The notes under the pieces were generated by a model. That model was not told where the DNA came from. It searched no databases and saw only the letters and a program-made list of their open reading frames with translations. A stretch of 64,000 nt of DNA from Epilithonimonas hungarica. GTDB lineage: Bacteria; Bacteroidota; Bacteroidia; Flavobacteriales; Weeksellaceae. The DNA lies in assembly GCF_900102265.1 (NCBI RefSeq), contig NZ_FNBH01000002.1, forward strand, positions 496,001 to 560,000. The letters run 5' to 3'. This document shows positions 1 through 8,319 of this stretch, in pieces (within the stretch, counting starts at the first letter, position 1; each line of letters begins with the position of its first letter). The position numbers were made by a program, and so were the translations under genes.

Positions 1-440
1 CTGATTCTTCCTATTTTATTGCTAAGAGCTGGTGCGGTGTACCAGATATAAATCCCCAGGAACTCCAAATTGGTAATGGATGTATTGGGATTGGCAAACA
101 ATGTCGGGTTGCCGCCATCGGTTGTCATTTTAAATATTTTGCCCGAGTTGATTCCCGCAATATAGGCAACGTACAAATTGCCGTCGTTATCCAAAGCTAT
201 TGCTCCGGGCTTCCCTTTTCCGGCAGAGATTACGGTGGTTTTGTTGGCACCGTTAATTTTCATTATGAGCTCATCTGTGGCATCGCACACATAGATATTT
301 CCGTCCAAATCCTGCGTGATGTCGGTAGCATACGTAAAATTATACCCCAAACCCACGGTGGTAATGTTTTGCCCGAAAACCGTCATCGTAAGCAACCACG
401 AGCCTAAGATGAAGAATCTAAGTATAGTTCTGTTTTTCAT
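1..440 (-). CDS. Secreted NHL-repeat beta-propeller protein, 3' part outside the window
   Basis: The reading frame begins with ATG at 438-440 and stays open for 146 codons to the window edge, so the C-terminus is missing. Residues 1-24 form a signal peptide ending near TVFGQ. After it come repeated units with D-x-x-G-N-[IL]-Y-V (DLDGNIYVCD, DNDGNLYVAY), as in NHL/SMP-30 type beta-propellers. Such flavobacterial proteins are often secreted and end in a T9SS sorting domain, which cannot be checked here. It is divergent from the kinase gene at 591. Substrate or partner unknown. Confidence 0.75.
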   Translation of the reverse strand, partial: MKNRTILRFFILGSWLLTMTVFGQNITTVGLGYNFTYATDITQDLDGNIYVCDATDELIMKINGANKTTVISAGKGKPGAIALDNDGNLYVAYIAGINSGKIFKMTTDGGNPTLFANPNTSITNLEFLGIYIWYTAPALSNKIGRI

Positions 441-500
441 AGCAGCATTTATTTTAAAAATTTGATGAAGCAAAGTTTGCGATAATACGAACATTGGGCA

Positions 501-556
501 ATCGTCCAAAAAGATGATTTTTTCATAATCCTTTAAAAATCATCTTTTTGGACGAT
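501..556. repeat. Perfect 22-bp inverted repeat in a divergent intergenic region
   Basis: Arms at 501-522 and 535-556 are perfect reverse complements, separated by 12 nt. The element sits between the NHL-protein start (440) and the kinase start (591), and ends 22 nt before the -7 element at 579-586. Either arm could be a binding site for a dimeric regulator, or the RNA could form a long hairpin. Neither strand has a convincing T-run after it, so a simple terminator is less likely. Confidence 0.8.
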
Positions 557-578
557 GTTTTCGGTGGGATAAAATGTA

Positions 579-586
579 TAATTTTG
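579..586 (+). promoter_or_regulatory. -7 promoter element for the TPR kinase gene
   Basis: TAATTTTG fits the Bacteroidetes TAnnTTTG consensus. It ends 4 nt before the ATG at 591, so the transcript is predicted to be leaderless or nearly so. No clear TTTG -33 element is present. Confidence 0.5.
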
Positions 587-590
587 CTTT

Positions 591-2519
591 ATGAGAAGAC
601 TTTTCCTATTTCTGCTGCTGTCCTCGCTTTTGTCTGCCCAGGAGATGAACAGGGATAGCTTGCTCCGCCTGCTTCCCAAGGCAAAAGAAGACACCAGCAA
701 AGTACTCCTGTATATCAATCTCGGAAATTCCGTAGAATATGAAGACACCGAAAATGCAGGAAAATACTACCGACAGGCAGGAAAACTCAGTAAAAAACTG
801 AATTATAAAAAAGGAATCTTAAAATATATTTCCAATTATACCGCGATACTGAATATCAAAGGAGAATTGGACAGTGCCTTCACATTGAACAAGCAAGGAG
901 TAGAAATAGCAAAAGATTTGGGCGACAAGCTCATTCTGGCTAAAGCCACAGCAAATCTCGGTAACAGCTACAACTACAGGAATAATATGGAAAGTACTCT
1001 TGCAGAATATCAAAAAGCTTTAACTCTTTTTGAAGAGATAAAAGAGGATTATTTTAAAGCAAGAATGCAGGATTTACTTCAAAATGTCTATTGCAAACTA
1101 AATATGTCCGAAAAAGGAATTTCCTATGGAAAAGCTGCTACAGACTATTTTCGGAAACAAGGTAAAAAACAGGAATTGGCAAGTGCCCTGATTAATCTCT
1201 CCAATAATTATAGCAATGCAAAACAAGAGGAACAGTCTTTAAAAGCATATCAGGAAGCACTGGAAATTTCACAGGAAATAGGTTTTAGACAAGGCGAACT
1301 GACAACTTTATTAGGACTGGGAAATACTTATTTTCACCGTTTTGAAATAGAAAAATCAAAATCCTGTTACGAAAAAGCGCTGACAATAAGTATCGATGTG
1401 GAAAACAAAGAAGGCGAAACTATTTCCAACCGCGGATTGGCGATGTGCTATATACAGGAAAAAGAATTTGACAAAGCGGAATTGTTCATAGATAAAGCTT
1501 TAAAGCTCGCAAAAAATCTGGATTTGAAGAAAGAAATAATGTCTTCTATGAATTTGAAATCCAGTATTCTGTTTGCCAAACACGATGTTGAAACTGCCGA
1601 AAAATATTTAGACAGTGCAGGCATTATTGAGCAGAAGTTATTCGGTGACGAAATCCGAAATAAAATCATCAATCTGGATAAAAAATACGAAACCGAAAAG
1701 AAAGAAAACCAAATCAGATTGCAGAATGCACAAATCCGGCAAAAAAATATTCTCAATTATATCTTAATCGGAAGTGCTGTGGCCCTGCTCCTTATTTTAT
1801 TTTTATCCTACCGAAATTACAGCCACAAAAAAAAGCTACAGGTGCAAAAAATCACCGAGCTTGAAACCGAAAAGCAGCTTGCCGCAACAGAAGCGGTTCT
1901 CCGGGGCGAGGAGCAGGAACGTTCCCGTCTTGCCAAAGATTTGCACGACGGTTTGGGCGGAATGCTCAGCGGTGTAAAACACTCATTTAGTGCTATGAAA
2001 GAAAATCTTATTATGACTTCTGAAAATGCGGAAGCGTTTGAAAGAAGCATTCATCAGCTTGATAACAGCATTCGGGAAATGCGGCGTGTCGCTCACAATA
2101 TGCTGCCCGAAAATTTGCTGAAATACGGATTGGATAATGCTTTGCGGGAATTTTGCACCGAGCTGGGGCGTACCACTTCCCTGGAAACAAGCTATCAGTC
2201 TATCGATATGGAACACCAGCAGTTTTCCCAGGACATCTCTGTTACAGGCTACCGGGTTGTTCAGGAGCTTGCCAATAATGCACTGAAGCATTCTGGAGCG
2301 AAGCATCTGCTCGTTCAGGCACATTTTTCGGATGAAGAAAAAATGCTCCATATCACCGTTGAAGACGACGGCAAAGGATTTGACAAAGCAATGCTGTCAA
2401 GCTCGGAAGGAATCGGCTGGAAAAATATCCGTAACCGGGTACAATTTGTAAAAGGAAAAATCGATTTGAACTCAGGCATCGGAAAAGGAACATCGGTATT
2501 AATAGAAATCCCCGTATGA
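591..2519 (+). CDS. TPR-containing sensor histidine kinase, NarX/DesK-like
   Basis: 642 residues. A signal peptide or anchor (1-16) precedes a TPR array in the periplasm (about 35-350), one membrane segment (about 387-407), a short coiled coil, a HisKA_3 dimerisation domain with the phospho-acceptor His452 in DLHDG, and a HATPase_c domain (N box ELANNALKHSG, then EDDGKGFD and GIGWKNIRNR). This is the architecture of flavobacterial TPR kinases paired with LuxR-type regulators. Its stop overlaps the start of the regulator gene (ATGATGA), which implies translational coupling. The stimulus cannot be read from the sequence. Confidence 0.93.
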   Translation: MRRLFLFLLLSSLLSAQEMNRDSLLRLLPKAKEDTSKVLLYINLGNSVEYEDTENAGKYYRQAGKLSKKLNYKKGILKYISNYTAILNIKGELDSAFTLNKQGVEIAKDLGDKLILAKATANLGNSYNYRNNMESTLAEYQKALTLFEEIKEDYFKARMQDLLQNVYCKLNMSEKGISYGKAATDYFRKQGKKQELASALINLSNNYSNAKQEEQSLKAYQEALEISQEIGFRQGELTTLLGLGNTYFHRFEIEKSKSCYEKALTISIDVENKEGETISNRGLAMCYIQEKEFDKAELFIDKALKLAKNLDLKKEIMSSMNLKSSILFAKHDVETAEKYLDSAGIIEQKLFGDEIRNKIINLDKKYETEKKENQIRLQNAQIRQKNILNYILIGSAVALLLILFLSYRNYSHKKKLQVQKITELETEKQLAATEAVLRGEEQERSRLAKDLHDGLGGMLSGVKHSFSAMKENLIMTSENAEAFERSIHQLDNSIREMRRVAHNMLPENLLKYGLDNALREFCTELGRTTSLETSYQSIDMEHQQFSQDISVTGYRVVQELANNALKHSGAKHLLVQAHFSDEEKMLHITVEDDGKGFDKAMLSSSEGIGWKNIRNRVQFVKGKIDLNSGIGKGTSVLIEIPV

Positions 2520-3154
2520 TGAATAATATCAATATTCTTATTGTAGACGACCATTTTATGGTAATCGAAGGTATTCGCTCCATATTGCAGGACGAAGAAA
2601 ATATCAATTGGCTGGGACATTCTATGAGTGCTTCCTCGTGTATGGATTTTCTAGAAAAATACCGCCCGGACGTAATCCTTATGGACATCAGCTTGCCCGA
2701 TGAAAGCGGAATCGACCTTTGCAGAAAAGTAAAAAAGCAGTATCCGAGAATCAAGATTTTAGGATTAAGCACTTACAATCAGCAGTCCGTCATTCGGGAT
2801 ATGCTCAAAAACGGGGCTTCGGGCTATCTTTTGAAAAATGCTTCCAAAGAAGAACTTACAGATGCTATTGCATCGGTAATGAATGGGGAAAGTTATCTCT
2901 GTATGGAAGCTGCGGAATCGCTTCAGAATACCGAAACCTCAAATCCTATCATCACAAAGCGGGAAAAAGAAGTTCTCAGCTTAATTTGTGACGGATTCAC
3001 CAATCCAGAAATTGCCGAACGGCTCTTCATCAGCTTGCCGACAGCCAATACCCATCGCAAAAGCTTATTACAGAAATTCGGAGCAAAAAATGTCGCCTCT
3101 TTGGTGAAAATGGCAGTGGAGCGAAGGCTTTTCAGTGATTTTTTTTGGGAATAA
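2516..3154 (+). CDS. NarL/FixJ-family response regulator
   Basis: 212 residues. The receiver domain (about 5-120) has the acidic pair D10/D11, phospho-acceptor D57 (ILMDISLP) and a late Lys (LLKNA). The C-terminal LuxR-type helix-turn-helix (about 145-205) has TKREKEVLSLICDGFTNPEI and ANTHRKSLLQKFG. It overlaps the kinase gene by 4 nt and is its evident partner. The large inverted repeat at 501-556 upstream of the pair is a candidate autoregulatory site, but this is inference. Confidence 0.95.
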   Translation: MMNNINILIVDDHFMVIEGIRSILQDEENINWLGHSMSASSCMDFLEKYRPDVILMDISLPDESGIDLCRKVKKQYPRIKILGLSTYNQQSVIRDMLKNGASGYLLKNASKEELTDAIASVMNGESYLCMEAAESLQNTETSNPIITKREKEVLSLICDGFTNPEIAERLFISLPTANTHRKSLLQKFGAKNVASLVKMAVERRLFSDFFWE

Positions 3155-3400
3155 CTACAATGCATACATTCTATTAATCCAAATCCATACCTCAAAAATA
3201 TCGTTCTGGATTTTTTCTATATCGATCGAATTAAAAAAACAACAATAAATCTGCAGTCATCAAAACCCACCCAATATGACGAAAAAAACAGCGGTAAAAC
3301 AGGTGTACGGGAATATCGTTACGAATCAATATCTTCCGGATTAGTATCTTAATTGAAAAACTTGTCAACCTATTTTAGGACTAATCATTCAACACAAAAA
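3155..3400. other. Intergenic region without a recognisable gene
   Basis: This stretch separates the plus-strand regulator from the minus-strand rplL terminator. It holds one 22-codon ATG frame (3276-3344) with no recognisable product. It sits where rpoB would be expected downstream of rplL, but no rpoB remnant is visible. Confidence 0.5.
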
Positions 3401-3425
3401 AAGTCATCTCAAATTGAGATGACTT
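3401..3425 (-). terminator. Rho-independent terminator of the rplKAJL operon
   Basis: A 12-bp stem (arms 3401-3412 and 3414-3425) is followed on the minus strand by seven T residues. It lies about 25 nt past the rplL stop codon. Transcription therefore appears to end after rplL, with no read-through to rpoBC. Confidence 0.85.
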
Positions 3426-3447
3426 ATTATTTTCAGAAAGACTGAAA

Positions 3448-3816
3448 TTATTTCAATTCTACTTCAGCACCAGCTTCTTCAAGTTGTTTCTTAAGAGCTT
3501 CTGCCTCGTCTTTAGACACACCTTGCTTGATTGGAGCAGGAGCACCGTCTACGATATCTTTAGCTTCTTTAAGACCAGCACCAGTTAAATCTTTTACCAA
3601 TTTAACAACAGCTAATTTAGAAGCTCCAGCTGATTTAAGAATTACATCGAATTCTGTTTTTTCTTCAGCAGCTTCACCTGCACCACCTGCAGCAACTACT
3701 ACTGCTGCAGCAGCTGGCTCAATTCCGTACTCATCCTTAAGGATAGTAGCTAATTCGTTTACGTCTTTTACTGTTAAGTTTACTAGCGTTTCAGCTAAAT
3801 TTTTTAAATCTGACAT
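3448..3816 (-). CDS. rplL: 50S ribosomal protein L7/L12
   Basis: 122 residues, the usual size. An N-terminal dimerisation helix pair (1-32) is followed by an Ala/Gly-rich hinge (about 34-52) and a C-terminal factor-binding domain ([24 protein letters not shown]). It forms the ribosomal stalk with L10 and recruits translation GTPases. It is the last gene of rplK-rplA-rplJ-rplL, 47 nt after rplJ. In most bacteria rpoB and rpoC follow; here a terminator and a convergent two-component system follow instead. Confidence 0.98.
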   Translation of the reverse strand: MSDLKNLAETLVNLTVKDVNELATILKDEYGIEPAAAAVVVAAGGAGEAAEEKTEFDVILKSAGASKLAVVKLVKDLTGAGLKEAKDIVDGAPAPIKQGVSKDEAEALKKQLEEAGAEVELK

Positions 3817-3863
3817 TGTTGTAATGTTTTTTGTTGATTGTTTATCTATTTTTTTGAGTGTAA

Positions 3864-4460
3864 TTATTCAGCAGCTGGCGTTTCGTCAGTGCTTTCTGCA
3901 GCTGGAGCTTCTGGAGCTTCCTCAACAGCAGGGGTTTCTTCAACGGCAGGAGCAGCTTCTTCAGCTTTAGCTTCTACAGTTTCAGATTTGTTTTGAAGAG
4001 CAGAAACAACTCTTTGAATTGGAGATTGAAGCAATCCGATGATCTCACCGATCATTTCTTCTCTAGACTTGATGCTTACTAACGCGTCTAGGTTCTCGTC
4101 ACCAACATAGAAAGTTTCTTGAACGAAAGCCGATTTAAGAGCTGGTTTCTCTTCTTTCTTTCTGAAATCTTTGATCAATTTTGCCGGAGCGTTAGCCGTT
4201 TCAGCAATCATAATCGCAGAGTTCCCTTTGAAAGTTTCGAACATCTCAGAATAATCTACACCTTCGATCTGTTCCATTGCTTTTTGAAGCAATGTGTTCT
4301 TCACAACTTTTACTTTGATATTTTGTTTGAAAGCTTGTCTTCTGAAATCAGATGATTTAGAAGCATTCAATCCTTCAAGATCTGCTACATAAACTACTTT
4401 TGCATCCTGAAGCAAGTCTTTGATCTCTTGTATTGCTACAACTTTTTGGTCTTTTGTCAT
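3864..4460 (-). CDS. rplJ: 50S ribosomal protein L10 with an acidic tail
   Basis: 198 residues, longer than the roughly 165-175 typical of bacteria. The N-terminal globular domain (about 1-130) and the L12-binding helix precede a tail of about 40 residues rich in Glu, Ala and Pro (from about residue 159). L10 anchors L7/L12 dimers at the stalk base. Only 17 nt separate it from rplA, so a classical long L10 autoregulatory leader, if any, would have to lie inside rplA. The tail resembles low-complexity acidic extensions; its role is unknown. Confidence 0.97.
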   Translation of the reverse strand: MTKDQKVVAIQEIKDLLQDAKVVYVADLEGLNASKSSDFRRQAFKQNIKVKVVKNTLLQKAMEQIEGVDYSEMFETFKGNSAIMIAETANAPAKLIKDFRKKEEKPALKSAFVQETFYVGDENLDALVSIKSREEMIGEIIGLLQSPIQRVVSALQNKSETVEAKAEEAAPAVEETPAVEEAPEAPAAESTDETPAAE

Positions 4461-4477
4461 TGTCTTAAGGATTATTA

Positions 4478-5170
4478 TTAGTTAACAGATTTAGTATCAA
4501 TTGCGATTCCAGGACTCATTGTAGAAGACAGATAGATGCTTTTTACATAAGTTCCTTTAGCAGCAGTTGGCTTCAACTTGATCAATGTAGAGATCAATTC
4601 TTGAGCATTTTCTTTAAGTTTAGCAGCATCGAAAGATACTTTACCAATTCCTGCGTGGATAATACCATATTTATCTACTTTGAAATCGATCTTACCAGCT
4701 TTAACCTCAGCTACCGCTTTTCCGATCTCCATAGTTACAGTACCAGATTTCGGGTTTGGCATAAGACCTCTTGGTCCTAAAATTCTACCCAATGGTCCTA
4801 ATTTACCCATTACAGCTGGCATAGTAACGATAACGTCCACATCTGTCCAACCATTTTTGATTTGAGCTAAATAATCATCAAGACCTACATAGTCCGCACC
4901 GGCTTCTTTAGCTTCTGCTTCTTTATCCGGAGTTACCAAAGCCAAAACTTTGATATCTTTACCAGTACCGTGAGGAAGAGATACAACACCTCTTACCATT
5001 TGGTTTGCTTTTCTTGGATCTACACCTAATCTAACAGCGATATCTACAGATGCGTCAAATTTTGCAAAATTTACTTCTTTTACCAAAGCAGACGCTTCGT
5101 CAAGATTGTAAATTTTATTTTTTTCCACTTTGCTTAAAGCTTCTTTTTGCTTTTTTGTCAATTTTGCCAT
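4478..5170 (-). CDS. rplA: 50S ribosomal protein L1
   Basis: 230 residues, normal length. It carries the L1 signature region ([24 protein letters not shown]) and the [15 protein letters not shown]-type RNA-binding segment. L1 builds the mobile L1 stalk at the E site and in many bacteria represses the rplKA mRNA. It starts 11 nt after rplK and is co-transcribed with it. Confidence 0.98.
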   Translation of the reverse strand: MAKLTKKQKEALSKVEKNKIYNLDEASALVKEVNFAKFDASVDIAVRLGVDPRKANQMVRGVVSLPHGTGKDIKVLALVTPDKEAEAKEAGADYVGLDDYLAQIKNGWTDVDVIVTMPAVMGKLGPLGRILGPRGLMPNPKSGTVTMEIGKAVAEVKAGKIDFKVDKYGIIHAGIGKVSFDAAKLKENAQELISTLIKLKPTAAKGTYVKSIYLSSTMSPGIAIDTKSVN

Positions 5171-5181
5171 TTCTTTAAGTT

Positions 5182-5625
5182 TTAAGCGTTAGTTGGTTTA
5201 GTTCCTGTTACTCTCAATCCCATAGATCTAGCAGTACCAGCAACCATAGAAATTGCAGGCTCTACTGTGAAACAGTTAAGGTCTCCCATTTTGTCCTCTG
5301 CGATTTTCTGAACCTGAGCCCAAGATACAGCACCTACTTTGTTTCTGTTAGGTTCTCCAGAACCACTTTTCAATTTTGCAGCTTCCAATAATTGGATCGC
5401 AACTGGAGGTGTTTTGATGATGAATTCAAAAGACTTGTCTTCATACACCGTAATAACTACAGGAAGAACTTGACCAGGTTTATCCTGAGTTCTACCGTTG
5501 AATTGTTTACAAAACTCCATGATGTTCACACCTGCAGAACCCAATGCCGGACCTACTGGTGGAGAAGGGTTGGCAGCGCCACCTTTCACCTGAAGTTTTA
5601 CCATTTTAAAGACTTTTTTAGCCAT
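5182..5625 (-). CDS. rplK: 50S ribosomal protein L11
   Basis: 147 residues. It has the N-terminal proline-rich segment [20 protein letters not shown] and the C-terminal rRNA-binding domain ending in [11 protein letters not shown]11 forms the GTPase-associated centre with 23S rRNA and is needed for the stringent response. It is the first gene of its operon. In most bacteria nusG lies directly upstream; here nusG is 6.4 kb away, beyond a trehalose gene cassette. Confidence 0.98.
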   Translation of the reverse strand: MAKKVFKMVKLQVKGGAANPSPPVGPALGSAGVNIMEFCKQFNGRTQDKPGQVLPVVITVYEDKSFEFIIKTPPVAIQLLEAAKLKSGSGEPNRNKVGAVSWAQVQKIAEDKMGDLNCFTVEPAISMVAGTARSMGLRVTGTKPTNA

Positions 5626-5723
5626 TTTAATGTTTTGATTTGATTAATAAATAATTGAATGTGGAAGCATTAATTATTCAATATAAGTCACTTCGCATAA
5701 AAGAAGACCTATATTTCGGTTTG

Positions 5724-5754
5724 CAAAAGTATTAATTATTTTTTAATCTGCAAA
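5724..5754 (-). promoter_or_regulatory. Promoter of the rplKAJL operon
   Basis: On the minus strand TTTG (5751-5754) and TACTTTTG (5724-5731) are separated by 19 bp, a full match to the Bacteroidetes -33/-7 consensus. The predicted start is near 5718, giving a leader of about 90 nt before rplK. This explains how rplK is expressed without nusG upstream. Confidence 0.8.
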
Positions 5755-5787
5755 TAGAATCTGCTGATTTTATATATTTTACAAAAA

Positions 5788-5817
5788 AATATCCACTCAA
5801 AAATCTGAATGGATATT
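5788..5817 (-). terminator. Terminator of the trehalose operon
   Basis: Stem arms 5788-5795 and 5810-5817 with a 14-nt loop are followed on the minus strand by a run of T. It lies just after the TonB-receptor stop codon and before the rplK promoter, so it insulates the ribosomal operon. Confidence 0.75.
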
Positions 5818-5840
5818 ACTCTAAGAAAATAACTAAAATA

Positions 5841-8300
5841 TTAGAACTCCAAAGTTATTGATGCTCTTGCAGCTGCACCCATAATTGGTCTAGCCATTCT
5901 AACATTAGAACCAGAATCTACAGTTGATCTTGGGTCACCTTCTGTAATCCCGATAGTGTTAAAAATATTAGTAGCATCAATCGCGAAACGAATTTTCCCT
6001 AACTGATAAGAAGTTCCTGCTCCAAATTCACTGAAAGCCGGTAAAGAATAGCTCTCATCATTAGCTTCATTCTGGAAACGTTTGCCGTAATAATTATAGC
6101 TTACATAAGTTCTCCACTCTTTGGTAATATTAACCGCAGGAGAAATATTGAAATATAATTTCGGAATTCTTCTTACAAAATTGCCATCATAGTCAAAGGT
6201 TGTCCCATCTTCATTTGTTCCTTTGAAGTTTTTATATTTCGGACTTTGGATTGTTCCGTTAAAAGTAACTTCTAAAATATTACTAAACAATCTTGCAAAA
6301 CCTTCTATCTCTACTCCTAAATTTTTCGTATCCGCAAATTTGTTTTCAGACCTTCCATTAGAAAGGATATCAGTGAATGAAAGATTTTTAAGCGTTGAGT
6401 AGAACGGAATCACCCCAATATCAAATGTTCTTGAATAATATTTGTAACCTAACTCTATTTGATTTGTTAATGCCGGTTTAAGTGCACTTAGATCATCAAT
6501 ATTGTTATAATACGCTTCTTCATTTGGTGATCTGAAACCGTGAGAAAATCTCCCGTAAACGGCATTTTGAGAATCGATTTTATAATTCAAAGAACCTGTA
6601 TATGATACTTTATCTACATCATATCTCCAATAAGTATATTGATTACCCAAAACACTCATATTGTCATCAGCGGTTGTAGAACTAAAACCATAATTAGTTG
6701 TAGTATTTCCAGAGGTAATGTAGAAGGCTGTTAATCCAGAATTATTAAGATTAGACGTTGTAGTGTTTACTTTATAACCTCTGTAAGTATCATTACTGTA
6801 ACGGATTCCTCCATTGAAACTTAACTTATCTGTCAAAGAATAATCTAGGTTTAGATATAAAGCATTCAGACTTCCTTCCGTTTGGGAATCTCTAAGCAAG
6901 AATGACATATCTGTAACACCATTATATGTTTTGGAGTAACCTACGTCATTAGGACTAAGAGAAGTATCCACAAGATTAAGAAGTTGTGGTTTATCTGTAG
7001 CAGTTGTCAATATATTACTCCAATTCCAGTATTGTTTTGATTTCCAATTGGACTTATAAAAACCTGCAGTGATATTTCCTTTATCTAATTTATAATTGAA
7101 TTGCAAATCATTGATGAAATTATCCATCTGCTTATCAATTGCCCAGAATCCTAATTCCTGAACATATTGAGGATTCACCAATTGTCCATTTCCCACTAAA
7201 GAATATTGAAAGCTATTTCCTGAAATACCATTATTGGAAGCAAAATCTGCCGCAGTTTTTGGTGTTCCAGCAGGAAAGATTCCTGTGTAATTCAAATTGA
7301 TATTGGTATATCTCGTTTTATTGATTAAGCTTAAATTATTCCCGAGATCATATTTGAATTCTGCCCCTATAACATCCATTTTCGGATTGATTCCATTCGT
7401 TAAATCTCTTTTAAAGAAACCACCACCGGCTTGCGGAATATTCAACTGACCGATTGTATTGTAAGTATAAGTCCCGTAATTAGCATTGAAACCTGGAAAC
7501 TCTTTCAAATCATTGGTCAAAGGAATTGGCAGATAGAAAGCATTTCTGTCATCCAGTTTTTTGTAATACACTTTTGCATAACCTTTATCAAAGACATATT
7601 TCAAATTCATTCGGATCTGACCACCATTGTTAGCTTTGAAACCTGTTTTTCTGATACCATCATCTGTTCTGTAAAAACCTCCAACGTTGAAGAATAATTT
7701 ATCTTTGATTAATGCTCCTCCAAGATTAAGGTCAGTTCTCATCAATCCATAAGTACTCGTTTCAAGCTTTGCTACACCTTTAAAATCATTAGTTCCTTCT
7801 TTTGAAATAAAGTTGATCAAACCACCCGGAGAATTGGTTGCGAAAATAGAACCGGTTCCTCCTCTCAGTGCTTCTAATCTTGCTGTCGTATTATCTACTC
7901 GGAAAAAGTTGTCAGCATTTGCAAATTGTAATGCCCCATCTTCAAAAACTGGTAATCCGTCTTCCTGAATCTGTGTAAACTCGTAAGCTCCGGCAGAAGG
8001 AATACCTCTTGCAAAAAGGTTGTTCCCTACTTCTCCACCAGATGTTTCCACTGCAAAACCAGGAACTCTTTGTAATAATGCCGCTGCACTAATTGGATTT
8101 TGTTTCTGAATCTCTTTTGCTGTAAAAGTAGAAATTGCAGTTGCAGATTCTAGTTTAGCTTTTGGTCTAGAATTTCCCGTAATTACGACTTGTTCGATAT
8201 TGTTTGATTTTATGGAATCGTTCTCAGTTTGTTGTCCATAAACATTTTGAAAGTAGAGCGAGGCTACGCCTACCATCAAAAAAATCGAATTTCTTTTCAT
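5841..8300 (-). CDS. TonB-dependent outer-membrane receptor, probably for trehalose or a related sugar
   Basis: 819 residues. Signal peptide (1-22), a TonB-box-like segment near IEQVVITG (about 35-42), a plug domain (about 50-165, with LQRVPGF and LRGGTGSIFATNSPGGLINF), and a beta-barrel to the terminal Phe (ASITLEF). It lacks the CarboxypepD_reg domain and SusD partner of SusC-type receptors. It starts 19 nt after the trehalase gene and is the last gene of MFS-trehalase-receptor. The sugar specificity is inferred from these neighbours only; the plug and barrel also resemble siderophore-type receptors. Confidence 0.88.
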   Translation of the reverse strand: MKRNSIFLMVGVASLYFQNVYGQQTENDSIKSNNIEQVVITGNSRPKAKLESATAISTFTAKEIQKQNPISAAALLQRVPGFAVETSGGEVGNNLFARGIPSAGAYEFTQIQEDGLPVFEDGALQFANADNFFRVDNTTARLEALRGGTGSIFATNSPGGLINFISKEGTNDFKGVAKLETSTYGLMRTDLNLGGALIKDKLFFNVGGFYRTDDGIRKTGFKANNGGQIRMNLKYVFDKGYAKVYYKKLDDRNAFYLPIPLTNDLKEFPGFNANYGTYTYNTIGQLNIPQAGGGFFKRDLTNGINPKMDVIGAEFKYDLGNNLSLINKTRYTNINLNYTGIFPAGTPKTAADFASNNGISGNSFQYSLVGNGQLVNPQYVQELGFWAIDKQMDNFINDLQFNYKLDKGNITAGFYKSNWKSKQYWNWSNILTTATDKPQLLNLVDTSLSPNDVGYSKTYNGVTDMSFLLRDSQTEGSLNALYLNLDYSLTDKLSFNGGIRYSNDTYRGYKVNTTTSNLNNSGLTAFYITSGNTTTNYGFSSTTADDNMSVLGNQYTYWRYDVDKVSYTGSLNYKIDSQNAVYGRFSHGFRSPNEEAYYNNIDDLSALKPALTNQIELGYKYYSRTFDIGVIPFYSTLKNLSFTDILSNGRSENKFADTKNLGVEIEGFARLFSNILEVTFNGTIQSPKYKNFKGTNEDGTTFDYDGNFVRRIPKLYFNISPAVNITKEWRTYVSYNYYGKRFQNEANDESYSLPAFSEFGAGTSYQLGKIRFAIDATNIFNTIGITEGDPRSTVDSGSNVRMARPIMGAAARASITLEF

Positions 8301-8319
8301 ATCATATAATTATTTAAGG

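Noticed and set aside
3276-3344. 22-codon ATG frame after the first response regulator
   Set aside because: Too short, no promoter or family similarity; could be chance.
3527-3970. Long antisense frame over rplL and rplJ
   Set aside because: It mirrors codon bias of highly expressed ribosomal genes and has no recognisable product.
5841-8300. SusC/SusD pair
   Set aside because: No CarboxypepD_reg domain on the receptor and no SusD gene next to it.
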